The notes under the pieces were generated by a model that made no database searches, was not told where the DNA came from, and worked only from the letters and a program-made list of their open reading frames with translations. From contig CM055108.1 of assembly GCA_029204225.1 (NCBI GenBank), positions 48,434,996 through 48,498,995 of the forward strand: DNA of 64,000 nt, given 5' to 3'. This DNA comes from Diphasiastrum complanatum. Its lineage: Eukaryota; Streptophyta; Lycopodiopsida; Lycopodiales; Lycopodiaceae. The stretch's first letter is position 1; every line of letters starts with the position of its first letter. Positions 22,696-34,653 of the stretch are shown piece by piece. A program made the translations under genes and the position numbers.

Positions 22696-23480
22696 TGTGA
22701 AGACACAAAAATCAATGTGAAGGATCTTCTAAGGTGGGTGTGATTGTACATGAAACTATCACTTAATTGTAGCAAGGAATCTTCCCAGACAATCTTGAAG
22801 GCAAGAGCACACAAGCATTCATCAATGACTCACACTTTCTCACTCAAACCAAACACTTAGCATGAAGAAAACTAAGTCCCAAACACATTCAAAGAGTGAG
22901 AGAGAGCCCTTGCTCTCATGTAGAGAGAGAAAGAGGAACTTGCACTTGGGTAGAGAGAGAATACATAGTGAAGGAACAAAAAACTCCATGATTATCATTC
23001 AAAAAACCATATGTACAATTAGAGAGCTCTTCCATATAGTACTAGCATGAGGAAATGCTCTAGAATGATTGGACCTCATTGATTGCCTTTCTACATTATG
23101 ATTGGACCCCTAGATTTGCACCTCTCATCATGATTGGACCTCAAGATTTCCACGCCACAATTTGATTGGGCCTCATGATGTGCACCTCTAAACATGATTG
23201 GACCACATGTAATACACCTCTTAAAGTGATTGGCCTTGTGATCTACACCTCTACATATGATTGGGCCAAATGGATGAATTTCAATCTTGACATTATGTGA
23301 CAAATGTCACTATCTCACTTGAACTCAAGTTTGAGGTCTATTGACTATTCAAACTCAACATAAATGAACTAAAATGATTAGGTCTACCATCCACACGTGG
23401 AAACATACTCCACACATGTGATATTTACATATGTACATGAAAGTATAAACTAATCAAGCTAGATTTTGCAAAGTCTTCAC
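22696..23480 (-). repeat. Copia LTR (TGTGAAG...CTTCAC ends)
   Basis: Begins TGTGAAGACAC and ends AGTCTTCAC, an inverted repeat at the termini. Its left 150 bases are a diverged direct match to 29852-30000 (tgtgattgt/gca..., ggcaagagcacac, ttgggtagagagagaa blocks). It is followed by gctcctgag, which in the minus sense would be a purine-rich tract before a 3' LTR, so it is read as a minus-strand 3' LTR. Confidence 0.65.
23067..23273. repeat. 32-bp minisatellite inside the LTR
   Basis: Six full and one partial units starting at 23067, 23100, 23132, 23164, 23196, 23228 and 23259, each opening with GATTGG and carrying a cacctct block. Unit length is 31-33 bases, with substitutions between units. 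Confidence 0.93.
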
Positions 23481-23539
23481 GCTCCTGAGTCAAATTATAG
23501 CTTGATTACTATCTTAGATCTACTCAAAACTTAAGTTCA

Positions 23540-24357
23540 TGAGTGTAGTTATTTGAATAGATCTTTTGGCCTGATTTTGCTAAGAAAAACCAGCCAATAA
23601 AGCTGAGTTTGCAGTAGCACCATCATAGCCATGACAAGGCTTCTTTGAATGAGAACCATCTCCAAGCATCTTGAGAAGCTTTCCACACTTGAGCACTTTT
23701 TCCATGGATTTGTTTCATCCTTGAAGCATATGGTTGATCCAAAAGCTCGGCCTCCTTGAAAATATTTGCAACTCCATAAGGAAATCAAGAGTCCTCCTTG
23801 AATCAATAGGATCACAAAGATCCATCATCATGTGACCAAGATCTTGATAATTAGACACATCAAGATTGGCAAGACCATGAATGCTAAAACACAAAAGAGT
23901 TTGCATCATCTCTCTCTGCTTGGACTCCATGCTAATCTCAGATCTAATGAGGCTAAATACATCATCATGGATATAAGTGTCCTTAGAGGATGATTCGGTT
24001 ATTCTCATAATGTGTTTACAAGTTGTCTCGCAACATGAAAAAACACAAATTTTCACAGTATGAATGAGAAACACATTCTTGCTCTTACAAGATCCAAGAG
24101 TATATGGACTCTCTAGAACTTGAATATGATGTGAATGAAGGAAAATACTCTCTTTTGCAAGTGATATGTGACTTTGTCCCGATATTAATCCACCAAGGAT
24201 TTTCCTCCATAGAAATTGTTGGTGTATCCATGCATGCCATGAGAGGCTCCTCCTTAATGAAGCCATCTCCACCTTGATTGTTACAACATACTTGCCTTTC
24301 CTTCTGCTTTTTTTCATCATTCTTCTTGATGTAGCACTTGAACGCCAAACGCCCCAT
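23540..24357 (-). pseudogene. Copia Gag end and protease start fragment, rest unrecognised
   Basis: On the minus strand from 24357: a Gag zinc-knuckle remnant (MGRLAFKCYIKKN) and then NPWWINIGTKSHITCKREYF, the copia protease active-site region in which the usual D-S-G-A/C is degraded to N-I-G-T. Below about 24080 the frames (23549-24084) continue but match nothing I know. The piece lies between an LTR at 22696-23480 and an unrelated plus-strand copia end at 24530. Confidence 0.55.
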
Positions 24358-24529
24358 CTTGCGACGATAGTGGCACCTTGATTTGGGAAAAATTGCTAAG
24401 CAAAAATCTTCTAGATCCTATTGCATGTGCCATATAGGAGTCTTATTGGCTCCCTTATATGGTTGACAATTACTAGGCCTAATTTGAGCTTTAGTGTATA
24501 GAGCCAACTCATGCAAGATCCAATGTATT

Positions 24530-24619
24530 GCCAATCTCCTCACCAAACCATTGCTCAAGAGTGCTTATATCAAGTTTAGATATAAGCTTGGCTTTATTCC
24601 AAGTTCCATCTTAAAGTAG
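24530..24619 (+). pseudogene. C-terminal tail of a copia RNase H
   Basis: Plus-strand frame gives ANLLTKPLLK then FRYKLGFIPSS and a TAG at 24617. This is the family's C-terminal signature (aDllTKpL...f..lr.kLGl). The stop is followed within 10 bases by a polypurine tract and an LTR start, exactly the normal order at a copia 3' end. Confidence 0.72.
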
Positions 24620-24628
24620 ATAGATATC

Positions 24629-24641
24629 TTTTAAGGAGGAG
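24629..24641 (+). promoter_or_regulatory. Polypurine tract, plus-strand copia
   Basis: TTTTAAGGAGGAG directly precedes the LTR start TGTGAAATTG. The same tract occurs in inverse orientation at 25814-25825. Confidence 0.7.
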
Positions 24642-25813
<1,172 letters not shown>

Positions 25814-25875
25814 CTCCTCCTTAAAATATATGTTCCTATCCAACATAAACTCTGAAATTAGGCCAAGGTTAGACC

Positions 25876-28800
25876 TCAACTTAATAAAAACATTCTGAGC
25901 ATGGAAAGTGCATATCTACTTTGACTTATGAAGGCATGACCTTTCCAAAAGTCAATTTCAAGGCCTATAATATAGTAAAGAACTCCTAAGTCTTGCATCT
26001 TAAATTCACTACCAAGTGCATGCTTAGTTTCTTCAACTAGCTTCTCATTAATTCCACAAAGAATGATATCATTTACATAGATGAGAAGAATAACAACAAA
26101 GTTATTTACAAACTTAATATACAAAGAGGGGTCATATTCACTAAGACAAAATCCGAGTGATATGAGAAAGGAGTTGAGCCTTGCATACCAAGACCTTGGT
26201 GCTTGTTTTAGTCCATAGAGACTTTTGAACAAAAGACAAACTTTTGATTCTTCACCTTCTTTCACAAATCGAGGTGGTTGCTCCATGTAAATCTCCTCCT
26301 CAAGGTAACCATTGAGAAAGGCATTTGAAACATCAAGCTCAAACATCCTCCAATTGTGATAACATGCAAGAGAAATGAGTATTCTAATTGTTACCATTTT
26401 TGCAACTGGTGCAAAGGTGTCTTCATAGTCAAGACCTTTGATTTGAGAGTAGCCTTTAGCACAGAGTCTTGCTTTATATTTGTTGATGGATCCATCATTA
26501 TTATACTTGATCCTGAAAACCCACTTACATCCAATTACATTCATGTTGTTTGGTGGCTCCACAAGCTCCCATGTGTTGTTTGACATCAAGGCTTCAAACT
26601 CTTGGGTCATTGCTTCAACCCACTTCTTGGATTGAAGTGCTTCTTGGACATCTTTAGGCTCTTCATCTGATATGAAGAAAGCATGATAGGAAGTTTCACC
26701 TTCCACTTGCCTTCCTTCCTCATCATATGTGAGCCTTCTTGGCTCAGATTTTTCTCTTGTAGATCCTCTTGGTGTAGGTGCTTGAAGTTGCTCCTGCTCA
26801 AGCCTCGACCTCACCACTTCTTGAGCAGCATCAAGATTGATGATTATAGATCTTGCATGAGACTCCTTGATTTGTGCTTCATCCAAGTTAAACTTCTGAT
26901 CTTCATAAAAGATCACATCTCTACTTACAACATTCTTGCCAGTAGAGGGAAGATATACTTTATATGATTTTTTAGTAGATGCATATCCTATAGAAATTCC
27001 TTTAACAACACTAGGATCATCCTTCTTCCTAGTCTCTAAAGGTACATGCACAAAGCATACACAGCCAAAGATCCTAAGATGATCTACCTTAGGCTTTTTC
27101 TTATACAACATATCAAATGGTGTTCTTCCTTCTATTGCAAGATTATGAAGCCTATTACAAAGATAATTTGCACATGCAACTGCTTCTCCCCAAAATTCTT
27201 TAGGCAGAGATGCTTCTAGCCTAATGGCTTTTGCACATTCACACAAAGTTCTATTTTTTCTCTCAGCAGTTCCATTTTGCTGAGGAGTATAAGAACAAGA
27301 AAATTCTCTTTGTATCACAAAAGTCTTTAAACTTATTGGAGGTGTATTCACCTCCATTATCACTTCTCAAAGCTTTCAACTTGAAAATAAACTGCTTTTC
27401 TACATAAGCTTTGAAAGTAAGGAAAACATCATAAACCATGGCTTTAGAAGATATCGAAGAATATCTTGTATAATCATCTACAAAGGAAAAAAAGCAATTT
27501 GCTCCTCCTTTGATTTTGGTTGAAGAGAAATGAACATCAGAGTGCACGAGTTCAAATGGATGCTGTGTTTTGATGCTTGATCTTGGAAAAGCCCTTCTGT
27601 GTGATTTTGCCAAAACACAAGCTTCACAAGGTTGAAGCTCCTTTGATAGTGTCTTTGGTAGTCCAACAACTTTTTCTTCCTTGACCATAGATTGCATGGC
27701 TTTAAAATTGGGATGACCCAATCTCTTATGCCACATATACTCCTGAAGGACCTTGGTCTCATAAGCAATATCTGAAATGTTAGCACTCTTCCTAGAATCT
27801 AGTTTGTACAACTTTCGAATTCTAGATCCTCTAGCAATAACTTCATTTTCTCTTGAGATTATACACTTGTCAACATGAAACTTGACATCCAATCCACTAT
27901 CAAACAACTGTCCTACACTAATGAGATTTTTAGTTAGTCTAGGTACATAAAGTACATCATGCAAACAAAAAGATTTGATGATGATGCATGTAGTGGAATG
28001 CTACCTATTCCTTCAATTCTACACTCTACATCATTAGCAGTATAGATTGATCTTTTTGCACCTAGATATGGCATGAGATTTGTGAAAGAGTTTCTAGAAC
28101 TAGACATATGGGAACTAGCCCCACTACCTATCCACCAGATTTCTTCATTCTTGAAAGGAAAAAATGAAAAACTAGACATCATTAAAGAATCCTCTCTTTC
28201 ACTCTCAACACCCTCACACTCATCCTCATTAGTAAGGTTAGCTTGCTTAGATTGGTTCTTCTTCTTGAAATACTTTCATGCATAGTGGTCTTTCTTGCCA
28301 CAGAAAAAACACTTGATCTTTGACAGCTTCTTCTTGCCACTGGATGTTGCAACTTGTGAGGACTGATCCTCACTAACTTCTTTGGCTTTGTCCTTCTTGA
28401 AGTGTTGTTGACCTTCGCCCTTGCCTCGTGACTTGTCGCTGATGAAGAGTGCTTTGTCATCTCCAGCATCTTTCATTGAAAGTCTATTGATCCTCAACAT
28501 CTTGTTCTCTTGCCTGCTTTCTTCAGCAATGAGAACACCTTGTAGTGTCTCCAAGGATGGAAGTTCCTCCCTGACAGCATAAGTCTGCACAATATTGTCA
28601 TACTCATCTCTAAGTCCATTAAGGACTACCTGAACAAGTTCAGTGTTCTTAATAGCATCTCCAATACCAGCTAACTCTTGATGAAGATCCTTTACTCTCA
28701 TTACATAAGATGAAGCACTCTCATCAACTCTCTGATAACAGAAAGATTTGATTTCTAAGTGTAAGCAATCTAGAAGTATTCTTAATTTCATAGATTGTTT

Positions 28801-29077
28801 CGAGAGTATCCCAAGCCTCCTTGGCAGTGGTACATGTACTGATCTCTCTTAACACTTCATTTGTGACATTCATTTTTATGAAATGAAGGGCAATTCTGGT
28901 TCTTTTATTGAATGTTGCACCTTCATTTGGTGTTGCAGGTACTTCTTTAGCTCCACTCACAATGTCCATTACATCCTGTAGAATCAATAATGATTCCATT
29001 CTAATCTTCCACATTGCATAATTGGAAGATGTTAATCTCTCACTATGTTCCAAGAAATGCGGACTAGATGAAGACAT
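25876..29077 (-). pseudogene. gag-pol: Ty1/copia gag-pol (element I), no RNase H
   Basis: Read from MSSSSPHFLEHSERL at 29077. Gag has the SSNYAMWKIRMESLL and LHLEIKSF blocks and a zinc knuckle CFFCGKKDHYA whose last Cys is Tyr after a stop. Protease: WWIGSGASSHM, in which the catalytic Asp is Gly. Integrase: HKRLGHPN...CEACVLAKSHR zinc site; LVHSDV, LRSDNGGEY and NGTAERKNRTL carry the D, D and E residues. RT: GCKWVFRIKYNNDG, YKARLCAKGYSQ, AFLNGYLEEEIYMEQPP, SLYGLKQAPRSW and YVND in place of YVDD. The frame stops at 25876 right after AFISQSRYALSML, 50 bases before the polypurine tract, so RNase H and its connection domain are absent. Frameshifts lie near 28760 and 27300. Confidence 0.92.
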
Positions 29078-29839
29078 TTTCTCTATGAGAAATTCTAGTA
29101 ACGACAAAGATGAAGTTGAAAATGTTGCTTGGTATCTCAACCTAGGATCTAACACTTATAATGTTGATCCAACCTATACAGTCTAGCAACAGAATGTGAG
29201 ATCCAGCTAACAACTAAAAAAATCAATCTATCTTGAATTTGGATCTTGCTTCAATCATAGAAATGAAGCATATGCAAGTATGAAGTCTATCTCTCCCACG
29301 AGTTTCAAAGAACTGATAGACTCTCTAGGAACTTACTTGCAACTCAGACACAATAATTTTTGTGAAATGATAAGTCTAAGACGTCACAATAGTCACTTTT
29401 ATCCAATTCTACTTGATTGATAATGAAAATTCAAGAAATTGGTGAAAAAACTGATGTGTGCTCACTTTGGCATATCACACAAGATGAGTACTCTCCCAAA
29501 TTCTCTGATTGCCTAAAACTCTTCTAGAGATGAATCAAATTGATCTAGAAACCCGAGCAACACATTCTACTCTTCAATACCTATCCAACAAGCTATAGAA
29601 CATCAAATTTGGATCATTCCTTCAGAAGTAGCACTCAAACAAAGAGGGCTAATTTCACACGTGTGAGCTCTCTGTCCGTATAGGGCTCAGCTGGAGCAGA
29701 TCACGCTTGATTTGGTCCACTTATGATTCACATATGGCTTGTTTGTCTGCGAGTTTGGATTCCTCTCCCAAATCCGAGTTACTGCAAGCAAAAGTACTAA
29801 TGTTCTGATGTATACACCCTCACCTCTTCAAAGCATGAA
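29078..29839 (-). other. Leader region of minus-strand copia
   Basis: No gene seen. It lies between the Gag start and a primer-binding-like site on the minus strand. Confidence 0.45.
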
Positions 29840-29851
29840 GATATGATACCA
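29840..29851 (-). promoter_or_regulatory. Weak primer-binding-like site
   Basis: On the minus strand TGGTATCATATC, which matches the plant iMet site TGGTATCAGAGC at 10 of 12 positions and directly follows an LTR-like end CTTCACA. Confidence 0.5.
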
Positions 29852-30600
29852 TGTGAAGTTTTTAGCACGTGTGAACTTCACCACACACCTTACAGGATCT
29901 TAATGAGGTGTTGTGATTGCACAAGATTGACCAATGAATAGATTACTTGAAAAATCTAAGGCAAGAGCACAATGGCATACATCAAACTAAAAAAACTAAC
30001 TTCTTACTATGAGGAATGAATGTCAGAAAAAAAATCTAAGTGCTCAGTATGGGAAAACAGCCTGCTCTTGGGTAGAGAGAGAAAATTAACACATAAAACT
30101 CAGATAGAGAGACAATGAGCCCAAAACGCCAAAATCTCAATATTCACAATATGGCAAAACATGCCAATAACAAGTTGGAGAAAAGTTTATTGCACTGTCA
30201 ATTTCAAATTGTCAGGACATTAGCATCCACATATAAGTTTATATAGACTTTAACAAACAGGTCTAATCCAAGTCATATAACTAAACCCATCATACCATTT
30301 ATATTAGAATTAGACGAAGTGTAACCAAAGGTTTAAACAAAAAGCAGTATGCTTCAAAGGAAACCTCATTAATGAGATTTAAGCATCAACGAGTAGTAAA
30401 TTCATGATCACTTCATGGCACTTCAACTCTTCATACCCGTTAGTAGTAGCAACAACCACATCAAGGGTATCAGAAGACTGTCCACATGAATTTTTTCATT
30501 GTTAACATCAAGAGTGTTGGATGAAGTCTGATCAAAAGAACTCAAGTAGTTCATTCATTGTGATCATAATGACTGAAACAAGCAAGTAAATCATGGGAGC
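29852..30600 (-). repeat. Copia 5' LTR-like segment (right border unclear)
   Basis: Begins TGTGAAGTTT on the plus strand. The first 200 bases are a diverged direct match to the LTR at 22696. The right border could not be found. Confidence 0.5.
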
Positions 30601-30614
30601 ATTTCTTAATTAAA

Positions 30615-30652
30615 TGTGTATGTGTGTGTGTGTGTGCGCGCGCACGCGCGTG
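30615..30652. repeat. (TG)n-(CG)n microsatellite
   Basis: gtatgtgtgtgtgtgtgtgt runs into gcgcgcgcacgcgcgtgc. An alternating purine-pyrimidine tract of this kind can form Z-DNA. Confidence 0.9.
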
Positions 30653-31144
30653 CTTGCTTACTCAACATTATCTCAAAAATGAGTATTTAAGTTTCTGTAC
30701 TAAGTATTAGCTTAAATGTGGCACATATATTGAGGCATAAACCTTTTTCATTAATGACATATCGTGATATGCTTATTGGACATAGACTATAGTGTAGGCA
30801 CACGAACAAATTCCTAGTGAATAAAAGAAAATATGAAAGTAAACTGTAAAGTGCAAATATTACAAGGTGATAGACTTCCATTTCTAAGGTTTCTCCAATG
30901 AAACAAGCCTAGCCTCTCTAGGTGCTTCTAAACATTAGAAGCTTTGTTTGTGCAACAAAAGCAAAGGAATGACAATATGTGTGTTGAGTACCCCCCAATA
31001 TGATTTATGTAGATATTCAAAATTTTCAAGGGAGTCATACATCCATGCTTTAAACATATACATCTATGTCTTCATAGTAGCTTAGGAGAATAACTAGAAA
31101 TTTTTTGCTAGAGCCAGGTCAAAAGTTAGGCTATCCTCAATGGA
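30653..31144. other. No gene seen
   Basis: AT-rich sequence with no convincing frame or repeat. Confidence 0.5.
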
Positions 31145-31360
31145 TTAAGATAACACGGCTACTGCCTTGTCATTCTTCTCCCTCCATTCGCGTAGCTCCT
31201 TGCTTGTTGTTGTAGGCATCTCCTCAGTGCCATCTACCCAGGGGAATAATCCTTCTCCCTTTAGTATCGACGAGGTCTTAACTTTCCATGCTAGGAAGTT
31301 AGATCTTGATGAATCGAGAATTGTACAGATCTTGGACTGTATGCTGCTTATTGAAGCCAT
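31145..31360 (-). pseudogene. gag: Ty1/copia Gag N-terminus fragment
   Basis: From MASISSIQSKICTIL at 31360 on the minus strand, through SNFLAWKVKTSSILKGEGLF to ELREWREKNDKAVAVL: the N-terminal block (n.y..W......L...gl...) of copia Gag. It stops at 31145 and nothing more of the element follows to the left. Upstream on the minus strand lie a primer-binding site and LTR, so this is a 5' end truncated soon after its start. Confidence 0.72.
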
Positions 31361-31459
31361 TGCTGTGAATTGTTTTCTCACTTGTTGATGGTTCTTTGTT
31401 TGAATGCTTAGCCTCCTGGATCTGATAGCTTTGCGGCTATGGCAGACTATGACAGGGTG

Positions 31460-31471
31460 GCTTTGATACCA
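31460..31471 (-). promoter_or_regulatory. Primer-binding site of truncated copia
   Basis: TGGTATCAAAGC on the minus strand, one mismatch from the iMet site; it lies 100 bases before the Gag start in element sense. Confidence 0.75.
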
Positions 31472-32460
31472 CTAATGCGAAGTCGTTGATCGCAGATTGC
31501 AAATATCAATCAAGCTCTGTAACGAAACGAAGCGAAGCGAGACGAAACTTGAATGAGCTCTTATATTGACATTGCTAAAGCAAAATCAAATTAATCGCGA
31601 ATGAAATGAATTCGAATGGAATTCAAATATGATTTTTGGTCACTGCCTGCCATATTATTTCTACAATCCTCTAGAAAGTAGACAGACACTGCTGATCTAT
31701 GTTATAGATTAATACAGCATTCAACAAAAACCGAACCAGTGTGCGGAATAGATAAAACAAGTGAATTACATGCACAAGCGATAGCAGACAATAATTTATT
31801 CAAGATCAGACAAAATGAAGAGTGATATGTGCGTAATAGCTATAGTATCATCTATTGATCCTCTTGTTTTTCGAGCGTTGTATGACAGTCCACACAATGC
31901 ATTGGCGTGAGAGAAAATAGTGTTCTCTCACGAGTAGTGTCTTGCTTACTAGTGGACTTCTTGGATCTCTATAGATCTTGCTTACAAAATTGTCTCACGC
32001 ACAGGCAGACTTCTATACTGTATATGTTTCTATTTGCTACTGTATGTATCTTATACATCTAGTAATTGCATACATTCAAAGTAGCATATATGATTAGATA
32101 GACTAAACAATCTATAACTAATCATGGATTACAAGAGAGGTGGGTTAGGCACGTCCTAACGCTCTTCTGCTGATGTCATCATATCAAATCAAGGTTTTTG
32201 TACTTCATGGTACTTGCATGATCTTCCCGATCCTCTAAGCGTGAAGGTCAAAAAGTGTCGCGTAAATTTTTCGTGTCGCTTCGAGTCGTTTGACTTTCAC
32301 GTCGTCTGACTTTCTCCTGTTGGATCACGAACACTTTTCTTTCGCAAATATTTCGCGTTCGTGTCTTTTCGTCAGGATGTTCGCGAACATTTTCGCTTCG
32401 TGTCTTTTCGTCAAACTGAGGGCTAAAAGCTAGCAAAGCTTTGGAAACAGAAACGTTTTG
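31472..32460 (-). repeat. 5' LTR of truncated copia (right border approximate)
   Basis: Lies upstream, in element sense, of the primer-binding site. The region 32236-32415 is rich in ttttcg/gtgtcgc motifs (ttttcgtgtcgcttcgagtc, tcgcgttcgtgtcttttcgt), resembling the LTRs of A and B. The minus-strand frame at 32248-32436 arises from these repeats and is not a gene. Confidence 0.5.
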
Positions 32461-33310
32461 TTTCTTTATTGCCAGTATGCTCAGGATAATTTCAAAAATC
32501 TGTACACCTGAGTGGTTGTATAATCACAAATCATAAACTGCAAGATAGAATATTCACATATTCGTTGCTATTAACAAAAATTCACATATTCATGGAACCG
32601 ATCACTATTGAATCATGAAAAACAAACAGAATAAATCACCTTTGAAATATGAACCTCATGCTGGAGGTTGTACCACTCGAAGAACAACTTCCACAAACCA
32701 AGATTTCTCATCATGAGCTCAAAAATGGATCCATCATGGATCAAGTACAAAATCACCATAATCTCTCTCTAAGCTGCATCCAACATGTGTGGGACAGCTC
32801 ATTGTACTTATCCATATCCACTTTGGATAACATCTATCAAGTTTGACACATCATCCATTGGTGGTTTGTGTTGACCTTCTAGATTCCTAAAATTTAACTC
32901 CTATAATTTAGGAGATGCCATACTAGACTCAAATGAAAGCTAATAAAAAATGTTGATGATATGATTTCACATTTCCCTGTCTTGGTATTATCTAATGAAA
33001 TGTATTACATATTGTCGGCAATAGTGAATAAATATTCTTATGTCTATTATTGGCTGAATTCATTTTTACACAAAAATGTTTTATCACATTATCTATAGTT
33101 CTCTTTACAGAGAGTAGGTTCAAGCTCCATTGATCACTGCAAAATAAAATAGACAACTCATTAAATACATGACTGAAAATTTATCCTAAAGTGGAATGGC
33201 AATGATAAAGCTATTAATAGTAAGAGATTAATAAACTAACTTACCTGGTATGATATAACACAAGTAGGTATTTGACCACTACTGTGCATCCACTAGACAG
33301 ACATTGTGCC
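32461..33310. other. No gene seen; target region of element A
   Basis: AT-rich sequence with no recognised domain. It is the left flank of element A. Confidence 0.45.
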
Positions 33311-33315
33311 AAGGT
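33311..33315. repeat. Target-site duplication, left (AAGGT)
   Basis: AAGGT lies directly before the LTR start at 33316 and recurs at 44215-44219 after the other LTR. Confidence 0.88.
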
Positions 33316-33835
33316 TGTTGGATTATTCTCCTTCTACCAATCGACTAGTCGGTTTTAATCTTCATCCATTGCTTAATCCAGTTTTGCGGATTTTCTCGTG
33401 TCTTTACACAGTCTGCAAAATTACACGGATTTACGACATTGTCGCTTTTTTCGCCTAACAGAAATCTCGTGTAATATCACAGTGTCGCATTTTTCGCTTT
33501 TTCCTAAGAGCCTCAAATGTTAAGGAAATGACTCTGGCAAAGTGTGGGGCAATCCTAAATGAGATTTAAGGACACCTTCTCCTTTTTCGTCTTTTTCGCG
33601 AAAAATCCAACATGTCGCATGTGGCTGTTTTAGTTCATTTCTGCTGAGCTATAACTTTGGTTCATTTATGCAGACAGAATGTTTACGGCCAATTTCACCG
33701 CTTATCAACAATCAATGACAAGGACCAGATGGATGCTAGCCGATCACCAGCCAACTGGCGATCGCAATTGATGACCTAATTTCTTAGTATAAATAGTTGT
33801 TCATCTTCGTACAGTTTGATGATTATCAAGATTAT
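33316..33835 (+). repeat. 5' LTR of A, first part
   Basis: Matches 43105-43620 base for base apart from scattered substitutions. Carries ctcgtgtctttacacagtct, several TTTTTCGC motifs, a TTTTTCGCGAAAAA palindrome at 33593 and a TATA box (tataaatag, about 33788). It ends abruptly at gattatcaagattat, where K begins. Confidence 0.93.
33593..33606. promoter_or_regulatory. E2F-like palindrome in LTR U3
   Basis: TTTTTCGCGAAAAA is a perfect 14-base palindrome resembling an E2F binding site (TTTSSCGC). It lies about 190 bases before the TATA box. The 3' LTR copy reads tttttcacgaaaaa, so the site has one change there. Confidence 0.4.
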
Positions 33836-34641
33836 TGTTAGCAACTGTGCTAACACAGAGAAAATAAAAAAATAATAATAAAACTCTGTGGCATGTATTT
33901 TGTAAGACCACATATGAGTATCTGTCAATAAACTTCAAGCCATGGCATGTGTTTTGTAAGTCCATGAGTAGAAGCTTAAATAATAATAAAATAGCTTAAA
34001 CTTAGATTTAGAACTTAGACTTAGGAAACTTAAGACTAGAAATATTTTATCTTAAGTTTTCCTAAGTTAAGAAATTTGAAGTTCTAAATCCTAAGTTAGA
34101 AGTTCTTGAAAAGCTAGAAACAGATTAGTCCCATAAGTTAGTAGACACTTATGGAAGACCCTCCTTGCTATAAAAGGAGAGATATTTGCATTGGAACCAA
34201 CACTTTTGAGATTAAGCTATCTTGCTCTCTATTTTGGAGAATTATCATTCTATGTCATTTGTGTTCCCTTTGGAAAGGTGCATAGCTTGAGGGAAGGTGC
34301 TCGGGCCTCCTCTTGCCTCCTTTTCATCGGTTTATTGTGGCATGTTCTTTATTGCTTATTTGCTTAATATTAGCCGCAATATTATTTTATTACCCTTTGG
34401 GTGTTAAGTAGAATTTAGATTAAACACCTTGCTAGTTGGGTAAGCCTTAGCAAGGGTTTGTATTTTGTCACCTTAGATAGTTTCATTTCCGTTTTGAGCA
34501 CTAGTTGGGTAAGCCTTAGTGCTTCCGTCATTACGTCTTAGTTTCGCATTTCTGTTTGAACCTTGGTAGAAACTTAAAAAGTGCCTATACTACACCTGTA
34601 AGTAGATCTAGGCATTGCACACACTAGAAATACTTCCAACA
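33836..34641 (+). repeat. 5' LTR of element K
   Basis: Starts TGTTAGCAACTG and ends CTTCCAACA just before the primer-binding site. A TATA box (tataaaagg) lies at 34169. Internally, the phrase agttgggtaagccttag occurs at about 34434 and 34504. Confidence 0.78.
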
Positions 34642-34642
34642 T

Positions 34643-34653
34643 TGGCGCCGTTG
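34643..34653 (+). promoter_or_regulatory. Primer-binding site (tRNA-Asp type) of K
   Basis: TGGCGCCGTTG follows the LTR by one base. This is the primer site known from many plant Athila/Tat-type Ty3 elements. Confidence 0.8.

Noticed and set aside
23091-23303. Protein with MxxGPIICRGxDH repeats
   Set aside because: It is a translation of the 32-bp minisatellite.
32248-32436. Basic 62-codon minus frame with TR/EK repeats
   Set aside because: It arises from repeated ttttcgtgtcgc words in a copia LTR.
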